A stretch of DNA of 64,000 bases from Cloacimonetes bacterium UBA5614. GTDB taxonomy: Bacteria; Cloacimonadota; Cloacimonadia; Cloacimonadales; Cloacimonadaceae. The translations under genes and the position numbers were made by a program. Shown here one piece after another: positions 9,001-17,446 of this stretch. Every line of letters starts with the position of its first letter. Position 1 is the first letter of the stretch. The notes under the pieces were generated by a model that did no database searches, had not been told where the DNA came from, and worked only from the letters and a program-made list of their open reading frames with translations. The stretch spans positions 78,988 through 142,987 of the forward strand of contig DIKQ01000009.1 of NCBI GenBank assembly GCA_002424605.1, given 5' to 3'.

Positions 9001-11365
9001 TAGCCGGGCTGGCATAGACCGGAATGCCGGGTGCGGCAACCACAGCCGTGAAGTTACCTTCGTCAGCACCGATATCCGGCGTGCTGGCATTACGTGTGTC
9101 GCCGTCAAAGTCGGTGGTGATGCCTGCCAGGGCGATAGCATTTCCCTCCACCCGTGTGGATATGCTGGGGTTAATATGCAGGTTATAGGGTGCAACCTTG
9201 CTGAGGAAGGGAACGTTTTCAGAATATGAACCCTGGTCCCTGTCAGCCAACGCTGCCTTGTATTCCGCCAAAGTGGGGTAGGCAGTGGTGCTGAAATAGC
9301 CAATCAGATGCGTTGCATCCGGTTCGCCGGCATAATAGATGTTCTTATTGGAGTTTGCCCCAAAATTGGTAGTGCCGGTAGCGCTCTTCCAGACAGCCAC
9401 AGTTCTGCCGGTGGCGCCGGGAACGCTCTCATTCACAAATATATTGTTCCTGATTTCGTTGGTGGTTCCACTTGTTATATGAAGACCAGCAGAGGCGAAA
9501 CTTGCATTAATGCCAGTCGAATTCAGGTAGCAAGAATTATACGACACATTATTTGTAGTACCGCCGGCAATCCTAATACCAATAACTGAAGGTAGCGATC
9601 CTGAAGTAGGAGATTGAATATCATAAATGATATTGTTATATACATCGTTCAATGTGCCGCTTGACAGATAAATTCCGGCTGATACTGATGTGGCACCAAC
9701 TGCCGAAACAGCATAAGTTTTGTTGCGTGCAATAGTGGCTGTGCCTAAAGCTTGATTAATGCCATAAACTGTCGCTGAGCCCGCTGCATTATACTGCAAT
9801 CCATACACTATGTTATCATTAATTGTCTTAATTGCACTTGAACCAGTATTTGTATTGATGCCTTGAATGGTAGAGCTAGTGGAAGTATTAGAACCAGCAA
9901 TTATCAAGTCATAGATGGTATTGTTGTTATACGTTTCCCCTGTTGGAGTTCCGAAGTTATAGATACCATAAATCGTCGCTGCTGATGTTCCTGAAGTATT
10001 GGGCATTGTATTATTATAGATTTGGTTATAAGATGCAGTAGCTGTTGTATTGTTTGGTCTGACCAGATGCATCAAACCGCTGGCACCTGTTTTACTGTTG
10101 TTGCGAACAACATTGTAGTTCATGTTTGCAGTCAGAGGTGAACCAGATACATAAATCCCGTACCAACCACCTGTTCCCGGCATTGTGTTGTTCTCAACAA
10201 GATTATTGTTTGTATTGATAAAAGCTGCAGATGAAGCATTGCTGTAAATGCCATAGAAACTACCAGTTGTGGCAGTATTGTAGGTGCAGTTCAGAATATG
10301 GTTGTTATTAATATTGATTGTATTACCCGCAGCTGTGCTGCCAATTCCATTCTCAATGGCTGATAGCTGGCTGCCGGTAGCTGCACCATGAATAGTGACA
10401 ATGTTGTAATTAATATTGGCATTGGCGCTTGTTCCTGCCTGGGCATAGATACCGCGCAAGGTGTTCGGATGATTTGCCCCTCCGCCATTATTGCTGTTGA
10501 TGGTGTTATAGGAGATATTGATATCCCATTGGTTGTTGCCACGGATAGCAGCTGAAGGGAAGGATGCTGTTGCACCACCGCCAAAGTTAATAATCATGTT
10601 ACCTGTGGCATATGAGCTTCCACCGATATCATTGCCGGTGTCCCCCAAAGTGAAAGGCGTGGCTGCGGCATAACCAATCATAGCAATACCGTAATTGGCA
10701 TTGGTGAGATAATTGGCATAAAACTTATTATAAGAATTTGTTCCCGCTGCAACGGTAGGAGTCAGAGCGGTTGCCGGAGCTGTAAGTACAGAGTTAGGCA
10801 CTGTGATACAAGCTGAACCATCCGTAAGAGCACCCGAAGCAGATGTGAGGTTGTTCCTGTTAAGGGTGATGGTGCAGTTCTTGATGGTATTATACTGAGC
10901 TCCGTCAGATACGCTGGCTTTAAACAAGCCGTAGCCGTATTCCATCCAGCCAGGGTTGGCAACGTTGGGGTCATAGAGGTCAATGCCGTCTATGGTCACA
11001 TAATCGCAGCCTGATAGGGCGAACATACCATCAGCGGTGGCAGCTCCACCACTGGTGCCGACATAGGCAGTCAGCAGGGGGTTGGCTCCGGATGTGGCAG
11101 GGTCTTTCTGGAAGATAATGGGATTGCCTGCCGTTCCCGTTGCGGTAAGAGTTATCCTGCCGGTCAGGAGTTCGGTGTAGCCGGCAGCGATGTTAAATGT
11201 AACACCGCCGGCGCCGATGCCGACAGCATTTACATCTGTCACTGCTTCAGTGATTGTGGCATAATCACCGGGGATGTATTTCTGCCCCGTGAGTTGCGCA
11301 AAAGCACTGGAAAAAGCTCCCAGCATCAATGCCAGGAATAAAACTAACAATACAGTTTTTCTCAT
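3071..11365 (-). CDS. Giant exported multidomain protein with type IX-style sorting tail
   Basis: 2764 residues; AGGAG precedes the ATG. It starts with a signal peptide (MRKTVLLVLFLALMLGAFSSAFA). Residues about 25-770 are an Asn-rich right-handed beta-helix (repeats like NNTI, YNI, ending DIGADEG). Then follow Fn3/Ig-like repeats (pattern W-s-f-T-T) and four jelly-roll 'choice-of-anchor J'-like modules near 975, 1240, 1795 and 2070. A PEGA-like segment lies near 1625, a 'choice-of-anchor D'-like (ASPM-SPD-2-Hydin) module near 2235, and a sorting tail at about 2680-2764 (DAYPNPFNPSTN, IYNTRGQKIRTL, KKMLLTK). This tail directs export by the type IX system in Bacteroidota relatives. The architecture suggests a cell-surface adhesin or glycan-binding protein; the ligand is unknown. 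It is transcribed alone, with its own terminator. Confidence 0.85.
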   Translation of the reverse strand: MRKTVLLVLFLALMLGAFSSAFAQLTGQKYIPGDYATITEAVTDVNAVGIGAGGVTFNIAAGYTELLTGRITLTATGTAGNPIIFQKDPATSGANPLLTAYVGTSGGAATADGMFALSGCDYVTIDGIDLYDPNVANPGWMEYGYGLFKASVSDGAQYNTIKNCTITLNRNNLTSASGALTDGSACITVPNSVLTAPATALTPTVAAGTNSYNKFYANYLTNANYGIAMIGYAAATPFTLGDTGNDIGGSSYATGNMIINFGGGATASFPSAAIRGNNQWDINISYNTINSNNGGGANHPNTLRGIYAQAGTSANANINYNIVTIHGAATGSQLSAIENGIGSTAAGNTININNNHILNCTYNTATTGSFYGIYSNASSAAFINTNNNLVENNTMPGTGGWYGIYVSGSPLTANMNYNVVRNNSKTGASGLMHLVRPNNTTATASYNQIYNNTMPNTSGTSAATIYGIYNFGTPTGETYNNNTIYDLIIAGSNTSTSSTIQGINTNTGSSAIKTINDNIVYGLQYNAAGSATVYGINQALGTATIARNKTYAVSAVGATSVSAGIYLSSGTLNDVYNNIIYDIQSPTSGSLPSVIGIRIAGGTTNNVSYNSCYLNSTGINASFASAGLHITSGTTNEIRNNIFVNESVPGATGRTVAVWKSATGTTNFGANSNKNIYYAGEPDATHLIGYFSTTAYPTLAEYKAALADRDQGSYSENVPFLSKVAPYNLHINPSISTRVEGNAIALAGITTDFDGDTRNASTPDIGADEGNFTAVVAAPGIPVYASPANEAVNVAINAPLIWSANAEGGTPTSYDVYFDTVNPPVAYTNVAVSSYNPAKLFSQTYYWKVIAHNGEGSAEGPVWSFTTANGVPSLTAPADLAVNISVTPTFTWGAVAGVSAYKIKVGTTPGGSDVLNMVSTATNSYAVVTPLAYSTVYYWSVYSVNGAQEVQSAERSFTTMADPVNYAYPYYMDFEEITVAGNLPLYWSKLGTRWTSATAATTYNRAPHSGTDYLTCQYGSTNTDWLFSRPMQLDGAQPYDFGIWYNTDGLSGWASFKMYIGTEATGAAMTTELASVLNPVNMTYAQLTATNWTPPASGVYYVGFQVIANTTPWYMSFDDFSVLETSLNPLPPTNPVPANLAIDQLITGDLAWVNNGVTTKVDVYFSTNQTLVANKDVAARVAFEEIAPLNSFVLGTLNDAYSTTYYWRVVAKNDVDASADSPVWSFTTQADPVVYSFPYTESFDGTTFAPLNWINLKTAGTGTPGIWDRQTAGTSPTCAPHSGAAMARYNCYSYSAGTTGILVSPALALGVDSYQVSFWMYRDNGYPTDADRVNVYANTTPDMTGATLLGTINRSTTLAPVVAANGWYEYKFMIPFSGVNTHMIWEAVSGYGNNIFIDDVSVALAPPEFATLVSPADASVGLGYAGQTLTWAAAVTGNPATGYKVYFGTDNPPATMVSDQGSTTYPTGALAQGATYFWKVVPYNANGDAVNCPVWSFTTRMEMNPNPAENPTPADLAIVNYDGSFPYMQTLSWSAPSAGVTPTGYKLVWGANPVVDLGNVLTTAVEIPAFNTYTWQIIPYYIDGGMRQDGKPVNVSLGTGRSSSSRGDATGCPVWQFTVNASPVWPVEITSIPVGAAIYVNGASSGQITPWTFNMIEGTSATYSVQYAGYTFSPAEYVVTNIMEALSFNFVGTPTPLAIPILTSPANGATGLAYAAGQNLVWQAVSSALPVQYQVYFGTSNPPTLIATISATTWATGALVAGTTYYWQIVADNGLTTSDSAIWSFTTAADPMITTYPHTQGFNDATFPPYGWSTVIGSGTYNWVRRTSSTNPTLTPYSGAGMLFYESYNATSGSNASLISPPLSTPNALNMYTVSFWMYRDSAYLTTADRVEVYVNSNPTPTGATLLGTVNRSRNLAPVVATAGWYQYTFELGVGAGDVKYAILKAISAYGNNMNVDEITFNTLSIAVPPNPAHSPVPANLATNVAANTNLSWTSGGGAPTGYKVYTSLNGVDFTEVADVAVPLYDPAVNFAYSTQYFWKVDPYNSFGYASELVALPVWSFTTMADPVRPLPYLETFNASTSYPANWSGNFSISSTHGNASNGLYRNLWSSATTGFAITAPVGPITENTRLDFEYRYVDYGSYPTVPTTLGAGDRLDIQVSINDGPYETYYTINSANHTPTTAFTTCSVYLSQLRLANAGDIVRVRFDAVWSTGDYYLDIDNVHFKHISTTPYMVVTPASKDFGTVNVGFSASQVFSIKNDGGGTLGINSVAFEGSGVAQYSFVDTNIYPAALTAGEEIFVTVNFHPSTAGTFAAQIVVNDNLTKATTLVPITGDGFDPNFGGGDETTPYGGYYFANNIASAAPTAPYFDWVINQDNAVDPALVVGTTDDGYWGPIPIGFEFLYYGNMYNTVYIGTNGQVTFGEGNSAYSNVGIPTAAAPNNLLALFWDDLNFLPATANIYYGGSPGITFVITYDNVQRYGDPASTLTAQVILYVDGRIRMQYLDVTGNAWTPTIGIENADGTKGVQYHYNGVGGPWGIEGSKIGGIAIVFGNNPMTLPIGLSSFTAILTADMFVKVDWVVESETNHQGYNVLRNTAQELETAIQLNQNIISGGEQNSTQISYSFTDTEVYQNTVYYYWLQSMDLDGATQFFGPLTVTVGTSPENPELPYIPLVTKLMDAYPNPFNPSTNLRFEIKDAGKVSIDIYNTRGQKIRTLENDYAKAGYYQMVWDGKDANGISVGSGVYFYRMNTGKFSDIKKMLLTK

Positions 11366-11737
11366 TAGTAGCTCCTATGAAGTTATATTTTTAAATGAAT
11401 AATAAAATGGCTTGTTAAAGGGTGTGGAAAACGCGCCGTTTGGTTTTGAAACCAGCTCTTTTAAAGAGATAAAAATGATACCTTGAACTTCTGGCAAAGC
11501 CGAAATCCGCAGAGTTAAATTCATATATACAAATCCTTTATGCTTTTTTACCGCTATAAGGCGGCTTAATACTTTTTGACTCAATAACACCCTATTACCT
11601 TTGAGAATTGGTGTCAAGAGTTTTTTCGGCTTTTTTTACTTCGACATACCCGCAGGAAAAAATTGCGTGACAGCACCCTTGGCATCAGCAACTATTCCAA
11701 ACAATGTCTGCACTGGGAACATATCTGCATATGTGAT

Positions 11738-11810
11738 ATATGTCCCCCATATGCCCCGGGAAGGATACGGGAAGGATACGGGGGCTTTCTCCCCGTATCC
11801 TCCTCGTATC
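11738..11810. repeat. 11-bp-phased palindromic element E3
   Basis: Left units: ATATGTCCCCC (11738-11748), ATATGCCCCGG (11749-11759), GAAGGATACGG (11760-11770), GAAGGATACGG (11771-11781). After a short loop the other strand reads GATACGAGGAG (11810-11800) and GATACGGGGAG (11799-11789). The word differs from E1/E2 but the 11-base step and arm-loop-arm layout are the same. The left arm carries two extra units that the right arm lacks. Confidence 0.8.
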
Positions 11811-11881
11811 ATGCAGGGAGGAAAGACTTTTTGACTGATTTAAGTGCTGCAAAAAGCTGATGCTGTACAAGTGAGGAAAAC

Positions 11882-11914
11882 ATAAAAAAAACGCCGGCGA
11901 ATATCACCGGCGTT
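11882..11914 (-). terminator. Terminator of the C25 protease-like gene
   Basis: AACGCCGG (11890-11897) pairs with CCGGCGTT (11907-11914). On the minus strand the stem is followed by a T run (the A run before 11890). It lies just past the stop at 11935. Confidence 0.9.
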
Positions 11915-11934
11915 CTTATAAGTCAGGATAATGC

Positions 11935-14900
11935 TTATTTAAGCATCATCATTTTTCTGGTTTTTGTATAGCCCGGAGCTTCCAGTTTGTAGAGATACAT
12001 ACCAGTGGAAACAGGCCTGTTATTATTGTTCAATCCATTCCAGACAATCCTGTGCTGTCCGGCAGCTTTCACATCATTGACCAGTGTTTTCACAAGCTGG
12101 CCTTTTGTGTTGTAGATACTGAGTTTCACATTCCCGGCTTTGGCAACCGAGAAGGATATCGTGGTGGCCGGATTGAATGGATTGGGGTAATTCGGACTGA
12201 GGAAATTCACGAACACGGGTGTCGGGTCGTCCGGATTGCCCGTAAAGGGGAAAGCCACCAGCACGAGGTTGGATGGCGCACCCTCACCGACACTATACAC
12301 TGGGCTTACATAATAGCTGTAAACACCAATCGTTTCGAGTTCTTCAGAATAACTTGTCACTGTTGTTTCAGCAACCATGTCAAAGGGATAATCCGCAAAC
12401 CTGCGGTAAACCCTGTAACCCTGCACCGGATAAGTTCCTGTTTGGGGAGCAATCCAGTTCAGGTGAATAATGGAGTCTCCGGCTGCAGCGCTGTATTCCA
12501 GCATTGAAGGTCCGCTCAGGTAATCCAGGTTGAAGTCGTATTCATATGAGGGATCCTGTTCGGTGAGAAGAAACCGGGGAGACGTCTGTTCCAGATGGTA
12601 TGCAAGCATCGCCGTCAAAGTATAGTCACCTTGAGGCAGATACATGGCATAAGCTCCGGCATCATCAGGATTTGAGACAATGTTGGTGTCAGTTTTGAGC
12701 TTAACCAAAGACAAGTCGTAATTGGAACCAATTTCCACATTGCCGGTAACCATCCCGGGGGTAATAAAGAAGCCGGAAATCATCACATTATCAATGAACC
12801 AGCCGGTACCCTGGACAGTGCCGTTGGAAGCGAACCTCCAGCGGAGAACCACATTCTGGCCTGCATAAGCAGACAGGTTGAAAGCAGCCTGCGACCAGTT
12901 CACAAGGTTTGTATATCCGTTTTCACCCAGAGAATAAATATTCAGGGTAGTGTTGTAACCGCCGGTGGGAGTCAGTAAGGCAAAACTGACACCGCCATCA
13001 GTGGAGATGCTTACGTTTCCGCCGTCATAATAGTTCTGGCAGGAAAGGTAATGCCAGAAGGTCAGCATTGCATCCGTTCCCAGGGTTATTACAGGAGTTT
13101 TGAGGATATACATGGCATTGTTTTCATACTGCCCGGTAAGATTGGTTGCCCAGAGGTTGTTTCCTGAATAGGGCGTGACCTGCTCAGGAGCGCCATGCGC
13201 CCACCCGGACAATGATACAAACCCGGCATTAGATGATTCGAAGTCCAGCACCAGCCCGCTGGTTCCGCAGGCAAAGGAAATGCTCTGCGTCACAGTCGGC
13301 GCATCCACGGAATTGAGTATGAAGTTAAAAGGCAGGTTGGAATTTGCCGGAATGGCAGCATCCAGAGTTACCTCATATACAAACTGCATGATTTCATCGG
13401 GGGATACCACTGCTTTCTCTACCAGGGGATTGTTTACGGTAACGCCCAGCAGAGTTGATGTAAGCATGGCTGATAAGCTGTGAGCATCTACAAATGAGGT
13501 GTTTTTGACATTAACAACCAGTTTAACAGTTTCTCCCGGGTCGGCAACGCCATTGTTGTTCCCGAGATAGTCGTTTACGAAGTATGAATGGTATGACAAA
13601 GCAGGCTTCTGGACGACCAGGTTGAAAGTCCTCTGCCAATAGTTGGTATCTGTGGTTATGTTAATCACGAAAGGAAGCTGCTGCTGGTCCGGGCAATCCG
13701 CCGACACGGTAAACCTGAAAGGCGTGGAGTTGGCCCCGATGCTCTGACCATCAATATTTGCATATGTCGCAACAGAATTTATCATCGTCACATAAGGACT
13801 GGCGCTGGTAAGGGTTGCACTGATTGATTCAGCTAATTCCTCACCGGTGTTGCTCAGATTTACAAACAGGTTCACAGTCTCATTCGGTTCTACGACATTA
13901 TTGTTGCTGTCCACCACATAAGCGCTTTCATAAACGAGATTGGGAGAGAAGTAGTATATCGGGGCAGTAGTGATATACAGCGCTTTCTGGTTGCTCAGCG
14001 GTGCTGCTGCAGCGGGATAGGTATTGTTGAAGGAATATTCCAGTCCGATGGTCTGGTCCTGATTCTGAATGCCAATGGTGGAGTAGTTACCATGCATGGA
14101 AGTGCCAGTACCGCCTACATCGACATTGTTGAATGTGTGGTATTGAATCTTGATGGGGCCATCCCCTGTGCTGGTAGGATAATAAACAGGGTTATAGAGT
14201 ATTACCTGGAATGTCTCAATCGAGGTCTGGTTGTAGCCGTTTTTCATGTTGTGCCACTCTACAACGAAGTAATTGTTGGCAGAATCGTACCAGGTATAGA
14301 TACCGCCGCCTGAAGTTGATAAATCGTCCCAGAAAGGAGCTATGCATGAGCTGGGGGCTCCACCCTGACCGGATCCTCCGCCGGGAAGACGCATATTTCT
14401 ATAGGTGGCAACCTCGGTAACTCCCATCGCTAAGAAGCCATTGGAGCAGACAGAAATCTGGCTGTATGGCTGTCCATAGAAAACAAAGGAGAAAGGCAGA
14501 TTAACGACTGCTACGGGCTGAGCTCCCACCGGATCGCCTTCCGTACCGGTAGAACCGACGTCGGATATCGGCAAAGCAGTGCCGGCTCCGCCTTCTGAGG
14601 GAGCAATTCCTATCCACTGATAAGTGGGACAATCTTCATATGACGTATCTGTCATATCATAAATAATATATCCGTAGTCATCCGGACCGAGAGGGTCGGT
14701 TGATAATGCGGTCACGGTTCTCAATGTAAAATCAACGTATTGAATGAAGCCAGCATTGTTAAACAAGCGAAGCCTCATCGGTATTCTCATGCCCGGCAGC
14801 ATCATTGTGCGCCCAAAAACCTGGAAAACGTCTGCGCCGGATGCTATCTGTGTACCCGGCTGAACATTACCGAAGTAGCCGATATTGTCATCCACACGAA

Positions 14901-17397
14901 CCAGGTCATTAAGCGTAATCAGTTGCCCGTATAAGTCATTTACCGGTACTGTCCCGGAGTTTCTTACCGTAATTATCAGGTCCGCTGTTTCGCCCGGGTC
15001 AAGCTGAGCATTGCCCCCATCACTTATCTGATAGCCGACGAATCCCATATAGGCATCTGTCACATATAGATAATTTGGGATTACATATGTGTTCTGCTGA
15101 GAATCGGTCAAATGCATATTGAACCTGATGACGGTATCATGAGGACAGTTGGGCGCTATTTCCACCAGAACTGGTACTATCGAGTAATTGGATTGGTTTG
15201 TGTCTATGCTGGAAAAATTCATGCTGTTATTTATAATGTTCACATACGGACTGGTGCTTGCGGCATAACCAGTTACATTAGATATCATCGCACTTGTGGT
15301 GTTGCGTACTGCAAAAAGGACTTCAAGCCTTTCGCCGCTGTTAGCGCTAAAGTTGCCGTTCCCGCTGGAGTTCCCGACGTTATCGTCATCTATCAGAGAA
15401 GTACCGGCAACAAGCGAACCGTTGGCATCAACCTGTATGGTTGACTGCAGAGGTTTGAAGTCATGCATGGAAACTGTTACAACAGCTGAGCCGGCAGTCA
15501 AAGAAGTATTCATGAACAGGTAGGCATTTCCGCTTTCGTCAGTAAATGCGCGGCCCATTATCAGGTTGCCCTGGCTGATGGTGACAGCTGCTCCCCTTAC
15601 GGGGCTGCCATTCTGGTCGACAATGACGAGGTCCAGATAATTGGTTCCCAAGGGCAGACTAGCAGGTGCATTGGAAGCAAATGTCTTTGGTATGCCTATG
15701 AAAACTTCCATTGTAGGGTCGCCCATCAGATTGCACCAGTGCGCGAAGCTTGAAACCATGGCAGGACGGGTGATGTTATAAGCATCATGGATATAAAGCC
15801 GTCCGTTCAGCAGGGCTTCACCCATGGTTCGCATTCCGTGGATGAAAATACCGGCAAAAATGCCTGAATTCAAGGCATTATTGGGCATAGTGTGCGTGCT
15901 GGATGTATACATGCCGATGGAAGTAACTGCTCCGGCAGGTACTGAAGCAGTACCTAATCTGATAAATAATTCCGTTGTGCCTGTCCCGCTGGAGTAGTTT
16001 CCGGTAGAACAGGTGATGATTACAGTATGCGGCAGTTTTACGCCGTTAATCAGGCTGCTGCCGGGGCTCCAGCCGCTCATGCCGATATAGCCGCGGTAAT
16101 TAAAGAACCCGACTCCCTGGTTTATCGCCTGGTTCATATCAGAAGGAGAGGGATCGCCGGAATACAACTCTGTGAAAGTGTAGTCCGGATTTTGCATCAG
16201 GCCTTTTTCCTTAATCCATTTATTTATATAAATCGTGGACTGGCCTGATGGCTGAGTATCTCCCACCAGCAGCATTTTGTTCAGCCACTGGGCGGTAGGA
16301 ACGTTTATGTTCTTTTCATAGAAGTAAATCTTGGAAAACAGGATATCCATCTGAGCAGTACTCTCTACCGATATTCTGCCCACAAAAACATCCCCCAGGA
16401 TATCTCCGCCGGCCAGATGAGTATATGGATAATCACTGTAGCCGCCTGAAGCTGACCAGGCAGGGATATTGAGAGTGCTGCTGCCACTGTCACCTATCAG
16501 GACTATGAAGTCCGGTCTGGAGTTGATGTCGTTATATATATTCTGGATAAAAGCCTTGATATCCGTTGTTGATGTCCCGGCAACAGCTGTGCTTACCAGG
16601 CGCACATCAGCGCCTTTCTGCTTTTTCCAGAAAGCAAAATCCGCCAATAGGGTCAATGCTGCCTGGTCTGAAGTTGCACCATAAATCATCAGGTAACGGG
16701 GAGGATTGTTGGATACCACTATATCGGTACGGATATCCCTGAAATTCAGTATTGCAGACTCGTAGGTCTTGAGGAAGCTTGAAGATATCTCGATGGGAGC
16801 ATCTATTTCGTTGATGCCGGGCCTTTCAGAAAAGGTCAGGCGAAAGTCTATCTGCTCACGAACTTCCAATTCTTTGGTTTCCGGATTCCAGGCAAAGGGA
16901 TTCACCTGGATGGTTATCACCCTGAAATCTCTCAATATACTGGGGTCGCTGTATCTGATTACTTCCTGCGGATAAACTTCGTTACCCTGGTAAAACGCCT
17001 CATTTACGGACATCAATCTGGGTGTTTCTTCAGTTCTGCCATCCTGAGCTGGATAAGGTAATATATGCTTAATCATTCTTGTATGTGTGTCCAGTACTTC
17101 AATTTCCACTGAACCGCGATATGGTATAGCAATTGTGGTGGTCATTACAGGGAGCTGCGGCAGGCCTTCATCAATCAGATAACTGCTGTCTGCGACTTTG
17201 ATTTTGTCCCAAACTTTGCCGGATGCTATTTCCTGTTCAATCTCAAATTCCGGAATCCTAAACTGGATTTCCATGGAACCGGCACTCTTTGTACCTATAG
17301 TAAATGGCCTTGCTATGCTGTGATTTGCGCTCCAAAGAGACATGCAAATCAGCTGAATAACTGCAATAGCAATGATTAAGATGGCAGTCTTTTTCAT
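11935..17397 (-). CDS. Exported C25 (gingipain)-family protein with sorting tail
   Basis: About 1820 residues from the ATG at 17397-17395, which is preceded by GAGAGG; an upstream ATG at 17457 would add 20 residues before the signal peptide and overlap the neighbouring gene. After the signal peptide (MKKTAILIIAIAVIQLICMS) comes a gingipain propeptide-like part, then a caspase-like C25 domain (PRYLMIYGA, DFIVLIGDSG, VGRISV) at roughly 230-560. The nucleophile region ITCSTGNYSSG is present near residue 462, but the position usually holding catalytic His reads NYRGYIGMSGW, without His. Ig/CARDB-like repeats follow, then a MAM-like segment (YDGGNVSISTDGG), an Fn3-like segment, and a C-terminal sorting tail (SPNYPNPFNPATTISF, IYNTKGQLVKTLVN, KKMMMLK). 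Related C25 enzymes process or degrade surface and extracellular proteins; activity here is uncertain. Confidence 0.8.
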   Translation of the reverse strand: MKKTAILIIAIAVIQLICMSLWSANHSIARPFTIGTKSAGSMEIQFRIPEFEIEQEIASGKVWDKIKVADSSYLIDEGLPQLPVMTTTIAIPYRGSVEIEVLDTHTRMIKHILPYPAQDGRTEETPRLMSVNEAFYQGNEVYPQEVIRYSDPSILRDFRVITIQVNPFAWNPETKELEVREQIDFRLTFSERPGINEIDAPIEISSSFLKTYESAILNFRDIRTDIVVSNNPPRYLMIYGATSDQAALTLLADFAFWKKQKGADVRLVSTAVAGTSTTDIKAFIQNIYNDINSRPDFIVLIGDSGSSTLNIPAWSASGGYSDYPYTHLAGGDILGDVFVGRISVESTAQMDILFSKIYFYEKNINVPTAQWLNKMLLVGDTQPSGQSTIYINKWIKEKGLMQNPDYTFTELYSGDPSPSDMNQAINQGVGFFNYRGYIGMSGWSPGSSLINGVKLPHTVIITCSTGNYSSGTGTTELFIRLGTASVPAGAVTSIGMYTSSTHTMPNNALNSGIFAGIFIHGMRTMGEALLNGRLYIHDAYNITRPAMVSSFAHWCNLMGDPTMEVFIGIPKTFASNAPASLPLGTNYLDLVIVDQNGSPVRGAAVTISQGNLIMGRAFTDESGNAYLFMNTSLTAGSAVVTVSMHDFKPLQSTIQVDANGSLVAGTSLIDDDNVGNSSGNGNFSANSGERLEVLFAVRNTTSAMISNVTGYAASTSPYVNIINNSMNFSSIDTNQSNYSIVPVLVEIAPNCPHDTVIRFNMHLTDSQQNTYVIPNYLYVTDAYMGFVGYQISDGGNAQLDPGETADLIITVRNSGTVPVNDLYGQLITLNDLVRVDDNIGYFGNVQPGTQIASGADVFQVFGRTMMLPGMRIPMRLRLFNNAGFIQYVDFTLRTVTALSTDPLGPDDYGYIIYDMTDTSYEDCPTYQWIGIAPSEGGAGTALPISDVGSTGTEGDPVGAQPVAVVNLPFSFVFYGQPYSQISVCSNGFLAMGVTEVATYRNMRLPGGGSGQGGAPSSCIAPFWDDLSTSGGGIYTWYDSANNYFVVEWHNMKNGYNQTSIETFQVILYNPVYYPTSTGDGPIKIQYHTFNNVDVGGTGTSMHGNYSTIGIQNQDQTIGLEYSFNNTYPAAAAPLSNQKALYITTAPIYYFSPNLVYESAYVVDSNNNVVEPNETVNLFVNLSNTGEELAESISATLTSASPYVTMINSVATYANIDGQSIGANSTPFRFTVSADCPDQQQLPFVINITTDTNYWQRTFNLVVQKPALSYHSYFVNDYLGNNNGVADPGETVKLVVNVKNTSFVDAHSLSAMLTSTLLGVTVNNPLVEKAVVSPDEIMQFVYEVTLDAAIPANSNLPFNFILNSVDAPTVTQSISFACGTSGLVLDFESSNAGFVSLSGWAHGAPEQVTPYSGNNLWATNLTGQYENNAMYILKTPVITLGTDAMLTFWHYLSCQNYYDGGNVSISTDGGVSFALLTPTGGYNTTLNIYSLGENGYTNLVNWSQAAFNLSAYAGQNVVLRWRFASNGTVQGTGWFIDNVMISGFFITPGMVTGNVEIGSNYDLSLVKLKTDTNIVSNPDDAGAYAMYLPQGDYTLTAMLAYHLEQTSPRFLLTEQDPSYEYDFNLDYLSGPSMLEYSAAAGDSIIHLNWIAPQTGTYPVQGYRVYRRFADYPFDMVAETTVTSYSEELETIGVYSYYVSPVYSVGEGAPSNLVLVAFPFTGNPDDPTPVFVNFLSPNYPNPFNPATTISFSVAKAGNVKLSIYNTKGQLVKTLVNDVKAAGQHRIVWNGLNNNNRPVSTGMYLYKLEAPGYTKTRKMMMLK

Positions 17398-17446
17398 ATT
17401 TATCCTCTCAACTAAGAAGTTAGTATGTATATAATGCAAGCAATTA

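Larger units (their letters stand above)
11366..11934. other. 569-base gap between two giant-protein genes
   Basis: Holds, left to right, the upstream region of the 2764-aa gene, the palindromic element E3 (11738-11810), and the terminator of the about 1820-aa gene (11882-11914). Short open frames in it (for example 11375-11617, minus) have no supporting features and I do not call them genes. Confidence 0.6.

Noticed and set aside
11375..11617. Minus-strand 80-codon frame upstream of the 2764-aa gene
   Set aside because: No ribosome site, no family, lies in the promoter region.
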